Positions 1 to 12,347 of a stretch of 60,000 nt of DNA are shown here, one piece after another. The number at the start of each line of letters is the position of its first letter. Within the stretch, counting starts at the first letter, position 1. Source of the DNA: Polytrichum commune (Eukaryota; Streptophyta; Polytrichopsida; Polytrichales; Polytrichaceae); NCBI GenBank assembly GCA_950295325.1, contig OX485803.1:58669554-58729553 (forward strand), in the 5' to 3' direction. The position numbers and the translations under genes were made by a program. Under the pieces are notes generated by a model, which ran no database searches, was not told the DNA's origin, and worked only from the letters and a program-made list of their open reading frames with translations.

Positions 1-344
1 TTTTGTTTAACTCTCTTTGGGCATCCCATTGCTTGTTCTAGTGACTAAATTTTTTTATTGAACCAACTTATTGTAGTTTGAACTTGCCATTGGAATTTGG
101 ACCACTTGCAACATGCAATGTCAAAGTACTAGGCAATTTTTGAGGTGGTGGATGATATTCAAATTAAGTGTCTAAGAGTAGAAAGAAATGAAAAATGAAC
201 GTCAATGCTTTTACGCATTGATATGTGGTGTCCATTCGCCATCTCTCATCCTTGTCCATATGGACTTGGGCAAAGGTGGTTTAATACCTACGGTTAGTAG
301 GTGAGCTAGTGTTTAGTTTGTTGTTATTATTAAAATAAATTGAG

Positions 345-640
345 TGTATAACAGTGTTATATGCGTTCATAGGAGTGGGATTGGGGTTTTCGTTTGTTAA
401 GGATGATGTATGCGAGATGTCTAATGGAAATATGTGAGAAGGTGTGCACGAGTTTGTGGATTTTGTTAGTAGGGATCCTAAGGTCTAATAAATTTTTGAT
501 GGTGGCTTTGTGTATAGTGCATGTGATACCTGCTATAATGCTTATTGGAGTAAAACTATCCACCCGTGTTTGGGTTAGTGACGTTTGTAGTATGTCATAT
601 TTTCATAATTTTTTTGTGAAGTGTCTATGAGTAATGCATG
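345..640 (-). pseudogene. LINE remnant, 3' coding end of ORF2-like protein
   Basis: The minus strand is open over 68 codons (563 to 357) and continues in the same frame upstream to about 640. The translation carries ISIIAGITCTIHKATIKNLL, then IRHLAYIILNKRK. The same order of motifs closes the longer LINE at 18-21 kb (ITIDVRGAIHKPSI, then IAIKYLTYLVLNKIK), so this is the C-terminal tail of the same non-LTR retrotransposon family in the opposite orientation. An upstream segment reading TKKLWKYDIL matches the NEKANKHSMLIQAF part of the other copy. No reverse transcriptase or RNase H is visible next to it, so the copy is short or its upstream part has decayed beyond recognition. It is a fossil with no start codon of its own; the apparent Met at 563 is incidental. 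Confidence 0.6.
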
Positions 641-3600
641 GTAACTAATACATAAGGTGTGAGCTAGCCTCAACATGCAAAAGAAAGACCAACCACATAT
701 GACCATAGTTTGCAAGACATGAAAGATTATGACCATTGCACGATTGGCATAGTTGAGGGGCACTTCATTCTTGAACAAATTTGCATACTCAAATGTAAAC
801 CCATCTCAGGTTTATGGAGCATGATAGAAGGACAAGGGCTGTCACATCAAGTCGGAAGTGGCCCTATCTAGCAAGAAAAAAATAAAAAAAATAAAAAAAT
901 CACACATCCACCTTTTATGTAATGTTTACACCTCACAACTCACATACAATCACGTACGCCCGTGCTTCTACTGAGGCTCACTTATAAGTGCCTCTTGCTG
1001 GTCCCCTTATACAGTAATATCCCGCTTTACTACACATTGGTTGACCAAAATTAGGGTTCATACTTTATTGTATGAACATGTCATGTAGAGTTATTTGTCG
1101 TGAATGCATGAATTTTTACACTTGACACATAATGTTGGTTTGTTAACATTTCGCTAAAACGTCTCAAACGATGGTCACATATCATCATACATATGTTCAA
1201 CTTCCATTTAGGGTTTTGACATCATTAGACATTGGTGCCGTTCATTGCAATATGTTCTCCCAACTGTCCCAGACGTTCTGGATGGCGCCTTCACTAACTT
1301 CATTCTCCCACCCCAGCATCCGCTTGCTTGGCATGCACGGCTTGCTCAACTTTGTAATGATTTCACATCATTGGGCTTCAGTCAAGCGGGTTGCCTAAGG
1401 TTTCATCCGTTTTCTATTGTAATTCATTGAATCGGAGGGTCTAGAAAGCCATATGAGTAAAGTACACACCTACTAACTAAGTGCGCACCAACGGCTCCGG
1501 TTCAAAGTGAGCACTTAAGTGGGAGATTATTGTATTGTATATCCTTGACATGTACAACATTCAAGCATTGAGAGTGCACCGTAACTTAGGATCAGTCTCG
1601 CCATCTTTTTCGCTTGAGTGGGTTGCAATTACTAACTTAATTAGTAGTGCATGTTTAGAGCGCTTTGGTGAGGTAGGCCCTACTCATACAAGGGTTTGGA
1701 CAAAAGATTATCAAAGGTCATTGGTTGTAATAACAACTTCATCTAGTGCATTATTCAAACATAGGAATTGTTCATTTCATCAACATGTCATGTCACCGAC
1801 CAATGTAGCCACCTCAGTGGACAAGATAGAGAAGTTTAGGTCTTGCATGGGGGGTGGCTCCAAACTTCTTTGGTGGAGGAATGCTCCTACTTGTTTGATA
1901 AGAGTTTGTTAGGGTTGTTGGCAAGTTTGAAACCGCATTTGATGAATTGGACAACACATATAACAACAAGATGATGTGGAAGCATTTGGGGAGGGGGGGG
2001 GGGGTAAGGGGACAAAAGATTGGCCGGGATGTCATTGTTCACGCTTTGTCTGGGCGTTTGTTTGAACCCAAGCCTTAGCCGCAACTAAAAGGGAGGTTAG
2101 TGGTACTTGTGTATGCCCTTTATCATGTCCAAGCTAGTGGAAGATAACTATTAGCCTTTGTTCTATGTATGTGTATTATTGAGCTTGTGAAAATATCCAA
2201 CAATGCAACGCCCATCATGTGGATTGGAATGGATTGGATTAGGTTATAAGGTATGCATGCTTATACCAAACACTTCCAAAATCCACATTCATTTTCATAT
2301 CTTTAGCAACTGCAAATCATGAAGATTGTCATTTTAAGTATCACTCAAATATAGACATTTGCATAAGACTAGTATTTAACTAAGAGAATAATCTTTGCTA
2401 AGAGATAAATGTAAATAAGTGAGTGATGAGGTCCATACAAGGTTAAAAGATAATATTGTAACCACTGTTGAGGACTTTCTAAAAAAACCTAAAAAATAAT
2501 GAAAGACATCTACATTTGATGCAAGACAAGAAGTTAGAGCCAACAATTACTGATACATAAGACTGTGAGTGAATTAAATCATCCATTTGGCACTAGCAAG
2601 TGTGGATTTGTATTATACATGGAAAATGGACCTCTTATCATTAAATATTAGTTTGAAAGTAGAAGACCACCATTGCATATGGTCCACAACAACCTACAAA
2701 TATATATAGTGTATGATATTTTACACATGAGGGTTCCACTCATCATGACATAAGACATTTTAACATGTACTTTCGTCATGCCCATTTTCAATTCTTTATA
2801 CATTACAACTTTATAACTTTACTTGTCTCACATTGATATGAACAATCCTTCGCTATATAAAATTCGTTGTTTGTCAATGCCGCGTGTCATGCATGAATCC
2901 AAAAGTGCACATGCGAGTGACGTGCATTGGAGTGTGCCAAAATAGTAAACATTATTGCATGCATGGTTCCTTTGTTGTACTTGAATTTTGATCCTTGATT
3001 GAGCTTCTAGTTCCCATCCCCCCTCCACCACACCAATGGCATTGAAGTCTCCACTTTCCACTTAAAGGCAAGTGCCAATCCTTAAAAAGACAAATGAACA
3101 AACAAACATCAAAATAGGATTTACAAAATAAAAAATAACAAAAATAACAAAAGGAGTGAAGGTCTATAGCAAATTCTATTACTTGGAAATGATATATAGA
3201 CATTGATTCCAAGATTACAAAGTATTTCAAATGAAGGAAAATCAATGGAAATTTGAACATAATGAAAAGTAATACAAAGCGCTTGTATTGGGTATTCCCA
3301 TGCAACTATAGGTCTACCCTATTGGTAATTACATGAAGAGTGAAACACGGTAGGTTTTCGTGAACATGTGCATGTTAGAGGTATTTACATAAAATTGCTC
3401 CATCCTTGTGGGTTGTTCTATGAGCCCCAAAACCTCCAAGATATAGCCTTGGATATGGCTGGGGTTATTCAATAAGAGTCTTGAGCTTCAGTTTTAATCC
3501 TCCTTGAAGCAGGTATGTGGCACTTGGGTTGTTCCCAATTATTGTTATTAGCCCAAAGCTCCAATTTTTTTTTTAAAAGAGAACAAAATCCATGATCAGT

Positions 3601-4324
3601 ACGATGTTACGTAAATGAGTGATTGTTGGTACCAATTCCTTCTTTAAAAGAACTATATATGTTTTTTTGCATGACTCCTAATTTCCATGGATCAACCTCC
3701 CAAGCCTCATGATCCTAAGAACATCCGCCTTTCACCCAACAATAAATATCTTGCTAAATAATTCGTGTACATTTGCAATACACATTTAGTGATATGTAAG
3801 TATACTATATATTTTTATATATATTACATTTGAGTAGGTGTCTTTGAACGATGAGCGTGTTGCATTGCAATTGGTGCACTCAATAAGTAGGTCTAAACAT
3901 AAGAGCATAGAAGCCCTAAATTTAGGCTATTTTGAATCATCATGTGAAGAGACCCATTTGAAGGGTGTGTACATAGAATATGGACAATTGTGGCCGTTTT
4001 CTTTCAATCAATGATTCCACTTCTCGTAGAGGAAAGTGAAAGAGTGCAATGGCTGATTTTGTGCACGTGGCTCCAATTAAGCGAGACTATATATATTGTT
4101 CCAATATTGTGATTCCAAGCGTGCTCTACATGGCATGTTTGCCTAGTTATAAATCCTCTCAAAAAGGTATCGGTTGTTGGCTAGCATGGGTTCTTCACTC
4201 ACAGGCTTCTTCACTCATCGGTAGTAAACCGGGCTTGTACATTAGGGCAGTGACCTACAATAGTTACTAACCTGGAATGGAAATTGTATTCTAAAATGTA
4301 GTGCATGTGGTTTTATCCACAATC
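641..4324. other. AT-rich intergenic sequence, no gene recognised
   Basis: Only short open frames occur (up to 125 codons, plus strand 1535-1912) and none shows a domain I recognise. A run of 12 G lies at 1993-2004. A-rich stretches occur near 870-900 and 3120-3150. The segment 1230-1430 is slightly richer in GC and has two overlapping plus-strand frames, which may be decayed transposon coding sequence, but I cannot assign it. Confidence 0.5.
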
Positions 4325-4335
4325 AATCCTCATTA

Positions 4336-4492
4336 TGAGTCTCAAGGAAGAGGTTGGCGGTTCGAATCCCGGCTGTGAAATCCCCTCTCTACTTGACGGA
4401 AAACTTGCCAGGTGGTGAGCTGCCTCCTGTGCTTTGGCGCTGGCCTGTCGGCCTTGTGTCTCAAAAAAAAGAACAAAAAAAAGAGACAAAAA
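4336..4492 (+). mobile_element. tRNA-derived SINE, 5'-truncated, with 11-bp target-site duplication
   Basis: A perfect RNA polymerase III B box (GGTTCGAATCC) lies at 4359-4369 inside what looks like the 3' half of a tRNA (anticodon arm remnant, variable loop, T arm). An unrelated body of about 80 bp follows (ending in ...GGCCTTGTGTCTC) and then an A-rich tail at 4463-4492. The element is bracketed by exact direct repeats AATCCTCATTA at 4325-4335 and 4493-4503, the hallmark of LINE-assisted insertion. The A box expected 30-40 bp upstream of the B box is absent because the left duplication sits there. This copy therefore inserted already truncated at the middle of the tRNA part and cannot drive its own transcription. 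The intact duplication suggests a fairly recent insertion compared with the surrounding decay. Confidence 0.85.
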
Positions 4493-4950
4493 AATCCTCA
4501 TTACAAGTTTGTTGATCAATTACCTTTACCGGTGTCTTATTGCTCATATAGAGATTTATGCTAAGAGGCTAGAGCTATGAATCGAGAGATCCAACTGCGA
4601 GCTACAGATGGGTCGATTGAGTTTGAAAAAGACTTTAGGCAAATTGCCGAGCATACACAAAACCTAAAGAATTTACCTTACGTTAGTAATAGAAAACTGA
4701 AAGATATCAACCTGTAAGTGGTTGGACTTGGAAACACTCAACTATGGACCAATTGCGTCCAAAACCTTCCCGGACATTGGACTAGCACAAAATTTTCGAA
4801 AGTGAGTGATCTTTTTGGTCAAGAGCTCCAAATCAGACCCAAGGATTTGACATTGGGTCCAAGTCCAAAGCATAGAAAGATGAAGTCGGCTCAATGTGGG
4901 TTTAAATTGAGGTCTATTAACCTTTTATTACTCACAAGTGCATCTCAGTG

Positions 4951-4970
4951 AACTTGAAACTTTGATACCA
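4951..4970 (-). other. possible LTR-retrotransposon primer-binding site (initiator Met tRNA type)
   Basis: On the minus strand the sequence reads TGGTATCAAAGTTTC. It agrees with the first eight bases of the usual plant copia-type primer-binding site (TGGTATCA). If real, the 5' LTR would lie at higher coordinates, which is where the dispersed repeat at 5321-5590 sits. No gag frame is visible on the other side. The match is short and may be chance. Confidence 0.25.
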
Positions 4971-5320
4971 CTCTTGATATTGAGGGCAATTCACCCACTA
5001 CCATCAACATATTTTATGATTAGCCACTGGTTTGTGGATTCTAACTCCAGTATGGAGATATGGGATGAGTCAAGAAAGCGAACCCTCTTTGTTTCAATGA
5101 ACTCCGAGAAGATGCAAGGGTCACAAAGTTGGAGTTCTCAAGTTCAAGTGACTAATGAAAATCTTGACGTTTTTTTAATTTTGATGGCGGCATAGAGGAG
5201 GACCCTCCATCCATATATATATATAAGTGTGTGTAGTTACTTAGAATACATATATGGGATAATTTCAAAATTTGGAGTTCATAATCCTATTCTAGAGGTG
5301 GTCGATGTTTGTTGACTAGA

Positions 5321-5590
5321 TGAATTTGAGTGTCTCTCACATTGAGTTTGAATGCAATTTTCAAACATTTGTGGTGCGGATTGTCCAATGCCCATGCTAC
5401 TAAAGTGGAATGAATCCCCAAACAAGAAATTTTACTTCCATGTTCAAGTATTAGTGATCTTCTACGAGCTTTAAAATACTTTGGGAGTGTTCCTGTCCTT
5501 CAAATTAAAACAAAATCGAATGGGACATGCACCTATCTATTCTTAAAATTTAAAATAATATCCATGTTGAGTGGAGGCTTGGATGAAGAC
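5321..5590. repeat. dispersed repeat family B, copy 1
   Basis: This stretch aligns by eye over its whole length with 16965-17241 in the same orientation. Shared blocks include GAGTGTCTCTCACA near the start, CACCTATCTAT near the end, and a closing TGAAGAC. The length and lack of coding capacity fit an LTR fragment or a non-autonomous element, but no clear termini or target duplications were found. A GTT trinucleotide run at about 5593-5610 abuts the end. Confidence 0.6.
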
Positions 5591-5610
5591 ATGTTGTTGT
5601 TGTTGTTGTT

Positions 5611-8600
5611 GTGTTTTAAAAAAAATTAATTCATTAATTTATTTTGGAGACAGGAGGCCAACAAAGCCAACGCCAAAAGCATTAAGATTTATGTTGCTTT
5701 GCAAAGACTTCTCTTTTTGAGAAAGAGCACGTGGGGCTCACGTGGGTATTAAAGAATTACAATGTTTTTTTGGACTTGGACTTTGGACTCATCTTGGAGG
5801 ATCGGATCTTAATGTAAACCAACATAAGGTCACCTTGACCAAGTGAATATATACAACATAATGAAATGTCTAAAGTACGTAGAGCATCCATCATTGAATT
5901 GCATTTCTAATCAAGATCTTCCATGCAAAAATGTATTCAATGTGACTTAATAAAGTGATTTGCATGGGTAGCACTAACCAATTTGGCCAAGAAATTGAAC
6001 TAGATATTGAACCATTTTCATTTCTTTTGAGACTTTCCAAAGTCTCTTATTAACAAATATAATGATACATGAGAGTCTAAAGTCAAAGTGGTCATATCAT
6101 TACTCAACACTTAGTGCTCGTTCAGTGAGCCCTCGGAATACAACAATCACATGCTCAAAAAGTTGTGCAAGAAGACTCAAAATTTAACTGAGCTCCTAAC
6201 ATCCCACTCATATTCCAAGGGCCCACATTGTTAAGTAATGTTATGGAGAACATTCTCCAAAACAATTTATTTATTTACGTTTAGGCAAGATTTAGGGTTT
6301 TAATTTTGGTTGGGTTGTTGGTTCTAGCACCATCTACCTTACAAAAAATTGAGAAGAGACTTTAGATTGGACTACCTTCATTGATAGCAAGAAAGTTACT
6401 ATGTGCATTACTAAGCATGTTTAACCCTTTAATCATTTTCAACAAGCTCATATGAGCCTTAATAAAATGTCGCACATAAGTGTTTAGAGCGACTGCGTCT
6501 ATTTAATATGAAATATTTAAAAGTGACTGCCATTTCAAATCAACCCCTTTATAAAAAAAAATGCTTGTAATGTAAGATTATTATTGCATCTATGTAAAGG
6601 AAATATAAGATTTGGAGATTTGGCTTGTGTATATGATCAAGATTCATCATTCAAGTACATATCACATACATCTCTCTCTATATATATTAATGTGTTAATA
6701 ATAGCTTTGGTATCATGTATCAATTAAATTTGACTCTTATAATTGTTTGGGGCATGTATAGACTATCACATGACAAGAGAAAGTAACTCCATGACTTGAA
6801 GGATCAAATGGACAATGCATTTCCATTGGAAAGCGGGAATGGGAAGATGATGTCACCTTGGTACCACTTTTCATGTAGGTGGTGTATTTTGAAGATATTT
6901 GTACCTAAACCTTTAACTTTCTGCTTTCAAATATTCATATTACAAGCTGAAAGGGCGTGAAGTCTATCCAAAACCATTGAGAGAAAGTTGTGCTATAGAT
7001 TCTTGATGACAACATCATTCCCTTTGCATTTCTACATAGAAATGCACCCTAAGCACACTTGGTCAATCGTGAGGTCCAACTATATTGCTTTCAAAAATTG
7101 TGAACATTATGAGCTTCGTAGAAAGAAATTTTTGGCTATAACATGTTCACATCATTGTAGGAATTCAATTCCTACTTCTTCTTCTTTTATTTACAAAACA
7201 CATTTTATTTTAGAAGCAATGTGAATTGGAGGCTATAAACACTTGCCAACAATTTTTAGCCCACTAGGGGTTGCACAAGTGTATGGCATTATGTAGATAG
7301 TCTCTTTGACACTACAAATTGATCACTTTGCATTATAGAATTTCATTATAGCTATGAGAGCTAGAAAGAGTTGTTGCATGCTATAGACTAAACATGTGAG
7401 GAAGAGGAAACATAGGAGTATAGCTACAAAATCTAATTTTAGGAGTATAGGCTATACATTTTAGGATTAAACAATGAAACATGAAATATTATGGTAATAT
7501 TTTTGATATATGGAGTAATATGAATCAAATACATAACCTTAGTTTCTATGATTTTGATCTGATTACCGTATGTGAAGTTGAGGAAAGTTCATAGACAAAT
7601 GGTTGGAGTTACAATGTTTAAGTAAGTTACAATCATGGTAGTTTGTGTATCAGTCAAGCAATTTGTAAATTGGGAAGAGTATAGGCAAATGTGCTTGTAA
7701 GTTAAGATGAAAATCCTTTTTAATTATTATTTCTGGTAATGATTGCAATATAAACCCCAATATAGATTGGTTATTCTTATAACATGATAGTTGAAAGAGC
7801 AAGGCTAGTTACAACCAACAAATTAAGTATAGTTGAGAGAAGAGCGGAATAGTTGGAGAAAAGTTGAAGCGGCCATGAAAAGTAGAGTATCCCATTACAA
7901 GTAAGGTAGATAGGTTTTAGATGTAGGCCATTCCTTCTTTTTTTTAAGTAATATAGGGACTGTAAATAAGGATCCTAGGATGTATGTTTAGTAGGATCAA
8001 TTTTGCACGCATGCCTCATGAGGGATGGAAGAAAAATGGCTCATCATTTGTCCAAAAATGGAAGAAAATTGCAGCGCCCAATACTAGTCGTCTATTTGCA
8101 CTGTTGTTTGTTAAAAACACCTAGAGTTTTGTTTCTTCCTCGAACCAATTGTGTTTGAACAACTTTTTGTTGAAACTTCTCGTTGAAGTTTATGGTAACA
8201 AAGTCTAGCAAGTATGTCTTGTTGTAGTTGGTTTAAGAGTTGCTTCGTAATGTTGTGTTTGTGAACACATGTTCACTCTTGTTGTGTTTCCACCCTAAGC
8301 CTTCTTTTTTGATGCATGAAGGTTATGTTCTATGGGCTATCAAACTGCAAATTTTAAAGAAAAATTTAAACTGCATTATGCTTAAGTATTCTTGTGTTCT
8401 TCATCACTTGTAATTGTATGATATCATTTAGGTTATGGTCTTGGAATGATATGCACCATGTTATCACACTTGTTCTTCTATGATGTGGTTAACGATACAC
8501 ATATTTTGCAAAAGTTAAGATTTGTTTTGGTGAGCACAAGTCTTTCACTTGTATGATAAGTTTGCCACTTAGTTTTTGCAATGATATGTATGCTTTATGC

Positions 8601-9532
8601 ATTTTTGTTTCCATGCTTTTTCCCACCACCTTTGCATTGCATACAATTTTAATTAAAATGAATGTAGACTACAAAAATTTGCAATGACATAGGCGGTATC
8701 AGTAATGATAGGTTTCCAAAAAATAAGCCATTTCATATTATTAAGTAGTTGTAGGGAGCTTTTAATTCATGCCTTGAAGGTAAATAGCCCTTAAGCAAAT
8801 ATCACTCCGCCACACGTGGTACACAAAATCCTATAGAGTAACCTACCCGAGACTGCAATACTAGGAAATCACACAATCTTAGGATGAATTAAGGAGCAAG
8901 TAAGAATAACTTGACCTCAACGATCATCTATATAAACGATTTATTTCCTAAATGATCATAGGGAATAATTTGATTGCAAAACCAATTCTACATGCTTTAA
9001 AGTGATGTTTACAGGCTTGACCTACGATACTTTATTTAGATTGGAGTGGTAAGTATAGCTTTGTGAGATTAGATTGTCGGTATGTGAGTTAATTGTATTT
9101 CTATTCTATTTCTGTTCATTGTAAATCACAATCAAATATTTAATTTAAGAATGGATGCTTGAAACTTCACGAAGACTATTTGCACCAAAAAGGGTAACGA
9201 CAAGAGTAGTTGCCAAGCCAAAGAGCTCTTACGACGGAAGGGGAACAAACCAACCGATCGTAATGGATGACTAAACATACTCACACACACATCCTAAAAT
9301 CACAAATGAACCGTCCTTGAGGAGTGAAAAAAGGGAGAGAAGGGAATTAAAGTATAATTAAGTCTCATTATCATGAATAAACACTTATTGTGACCAAACT
9401 TTGACATAAGACACTATCTCATAGTTCTTGGAGATTTAGTTTCCTAGATTTTTTGTTTTGATCTATAGTAATAACTTAACTACAAGCCTCAAGTGTGAAT
9501 TCACATAGTAACATTTCCATGTACTAGCCAAG
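5611..9532. other. AT-rich intergenic sequence, nothing recognised
   Basis: About 3.9 kb of low-GC sequence with only short random open frames. I found no terminal repeats, RNA gene or conserved protein motif. TTTGGTATCATG near 6709 resembles a retrotransposon primer-binding site for a few bases only and is not supported by anything around it. Confidence 0.5.
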
Positions 9533-9922
9533 TCACTGCAAGTCACTAGGTGACACAACTATTGCTCCCACCCACATGTAATGTGCTTGATTCTTGCCAA
9601 AAGAATGAGAAACACTAGATGGTTTGATAGGTAGTATCTCTCTAAAATTTGGATGCTTGAACGGCAAGGTTAAAGTTTGAGGAGGGGTAGTGGCAGTCTC
9701 TCTATTATAGAACCAAGAAGAAGAAGAAGAACTCCGGTCTCTCAGGGGAGGCCGGAGTGAATAGAGTGTCTGTTCGTAGGACATCCTTGGCCATACCCCC
9801 ATAGAACTATGGAGAAAGAAGGATTTGCAAACTCTATTGGTGTGAGTTGTAAACTTAATATTTTTTGCACCCAAAAAATGATATAAGTTCATATTCATAG
9901 TCTTCAACAGTTGTTTGAACAT
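9533..9922 (-). other. unrecognised open frame, 129 codons
   Basis: A minus-strand ATG-to-stop frame, longer than its neighbours, encodes a Ser-rich stretch (RDRSSSSSSWFYNRE) produced by a GAA/GAG-type purine run. I recognise no domain, there is no sign of exons nearby, and the surrounding sequence is repeat-like. It may be chance or a fragment of a decayed element. Nothing supports expression. Confidence 0.12.
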
Positions 9923-10573
9923 TTCAAAATGTTTGGAGTCACATTTTCCATATATCTAAATTTCAAGGTATTAAATTCAAAGAATCCACTTATGCAACCT
10001 TCAAATGGGATGAATGGGATGATGGCCACATTCCTACTTACAATTTGATCTCTCCCTCTCTCCCTCTCTCCCCAAGGTTTTGTGTGTTTCAAGATTAGGT
10101 ATAAAGTGAGATTGGCAAGCCTAACTTTATGAAATGTCAATGAAGCAAAATTGTTGACATAAAGTCAAAGAATACATATGTACGGTTGGACTTTCTCCAT
10201 AATGTCATAAGCTTCGTGTAAGCATCTTCGAAGCAAATACTTAAAAAAACTGCATAAATTGAAGATGAGATGAGTTTGCTTGGATATTTTGTATATGTGC
10301 TCATATGATGGAAAATTTGAATGCATTTTTAAATGAACAAAAAATTATGGTTATACATAAAGAGTGTGAACAATCTTAGTCCTCAAGTGAAACGTAAGGC
10401 GAGTTGTGTAAATCACACAAGTTGCACAAGCTTGTACACTAACTTGCAATGAAATGGCACTCAAGCGCTTGGACATGATACAACATCACAAACAAGGTTA
10501 TAGTGTGGAGAATGCAACCATTTTGTACAACAATTTGAGCATGAGTTTAGATTGATGAAAGGTTTTTGCTTAA

Positions 10574-10932
10574 GGGCCAAGTTCACACACAAATCTGAAG
10601 CTTCGTGACCATTGCATTCTTAAGATCCCTCATTGGTTGAAAAGGTCGACACCGTCCAAGTTCGCTTCACACTAGAAGTTGAAGGCTCCAAGGTCCAAAA
10701 ACTTTATATCGATGAAAAGTCTACATGGATTCCTACATGGCATACTATGGATAATGTTTCATGCTTTGCCATAATTCGCATCAGGCCCACCTCCAAGAGT
10801 TATGTCTAACGCAAATTTTGATCAACTATGTTAGAGTCAAGGGCCTTCAACAACTAGTACGGGCTTTGGATGAGAGTCAAGGACCCTCACAATTACATGG
10901 TCACAACCCTTAGCTCATGTGTGAAGTGGCCC
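10574..10932 (+). mobile_element. PIF/Harbinger (Tourist-like) MITE, family A copy 1
   Basis: A 359-bp non-coding element starts GGGCCAAGTTCACACAC and ends GTGTGAAGTGGCCC, giving imperfect terminal inverted repeats. It is flanked on both sides by TAA (10571-10573 and 10933-10935), the 3-bp TWA target duplication typical of PIF/Harbinger elements. The interior aligns with copies at 27461-27756 and, inverted, 28106-28586, for example CATTGCATTCT and the phrase around GTCTACATGGATTC. No transposase is encoded, so it would have depended on an autonomous element elsewhere. Confidence 0.8.
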
Positions 10933-12312
10933 TAAGATACCTCGAGTGCATTGGGCATACATACACTTACTTACTATTGAAATGTGTGTGTACAGATGCA
11001 TACATGTGAGCCGAAGTGCCTAAGCTTTTTGAGCAGTACAAAATTGTGGTCAATGCAACTCTTATGTAAAGCTAGGGTTGTACATAATTATTTTTATTTT
11101 TATTTTTGCCTATAGGTAAAATCATTGCCAAATAATATATTGCAATCAAACAAACTTGTTTGCCTCTTGATATTGTAGTATCTTTTTGGTTATTTCTTAA
11201 AACATGTGTTGGCACCTTTGAAATTTTAAGAGTTCAGGGCATTACTAAGGGATTACAAGATATGACAAACATATGCACAAAACTTTGAAGAAAAAGTATT
11301 AGAATTTTTTTTCCAATGATAGACCCTCATCAAATCTCTCTCTCTCTCTCAAGAATACTTAAAAAGCTAAAAGATACCACCTGTTCACAAAAGCTGCACA
11401 CGAGGTCCACTAAGCTAAGCATAATCATAAAATTAACCTTGGGGAGAGTTATTGGGTTCACACTATCAAATAAAATTAGGGGGCTTACCCTAACTGAATA
11501 AGCATTCACCTTACAAAAGGCTTACCACATAATTGAACTCGAACAAACCTCGTATCTTCACAAGTTCTTGCTCTTGGTTATTTACTATCTGACATGGATG
11601 ACAATTGAGACTTCCGAACATTCACCTCGTGTACACTACTAATCCTCATTCGTATTGGTTGGTGGTATGGCCACATGCAGGGCTGACTCCTCACAATTTG
11701 ATGCTTAAAACATGATTTTTTTGTGTTTGTGTGTGTATATTCAATGGTGCTTTCTTATGAAGGTTTTTGTCAATGCTTAATCATGAGACAATATCATCTT
11801 GATAAGTGGGAGACGAAGAACTACATTGATTATCCCAATTACTGTGTGTTGTTATCTTAGGTTCCATAATGCAATAATGTCTTATTCATGATTCCAATTT
11901 TTACTAACAAAAGATCAATAGATTGTTCGGACATTATAGAACATACTTCACTTTGCTTGATGAAAATTTACATTCTCAATAAATGGTTATAGCATTGCGT
12001 AACTCCAAGTGATAACACATGCTAATTGAGATAATGAATGTAGTGTGTTAGGAGACTATATTATTTGAGGATATTTTGACCTTGGCAAATTCTAACCTCT
12101 TTTTTAGCTTGCAAGAGACTTGTTCTTTCTAAGGTTTCGTCTCAAACCCGAATGGAAGATTTGTGTTCACTTTCACCTATACTTGCTTTCTATCTTGCAT
12201 CAAAATGTTATATCTTGCTTGCTATGATTGATTTTGATGTTAAAAGGGTCCTACCCACCCAAAGCTTGAGAAAAAAAGAAGGATATGGGCCTTGTAATGA
12301 GGATTGAAACAA

Positions 12313-12314
<2 letters not shown>

Positions 12315-12344
<30 letters not shown>
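12315..12344. repeat. (GT)n microsatellite
   Basis: An uninterrupted GT dinucleotide run of 15 units in AT-rich surroundings. Alternating purine-pyrimidine DNA of this kind is often length-variable. Confidence 0.95.

Positions 12345-12347
<3 letters not shown>

Noticed and set aside
1535-1912. 125-codon plus-strand frame
   Set aside because: No motif recognised, and the surroundings are AT-rich decayed sequence. Possibly transposon-derived, but I could not support an assignment.
6707-6720. TTTGGTATCATG as a retrotransposon primer-binding site
   Set aside because: Only eight bases agree and no LTR or coding remnant is adjacent.
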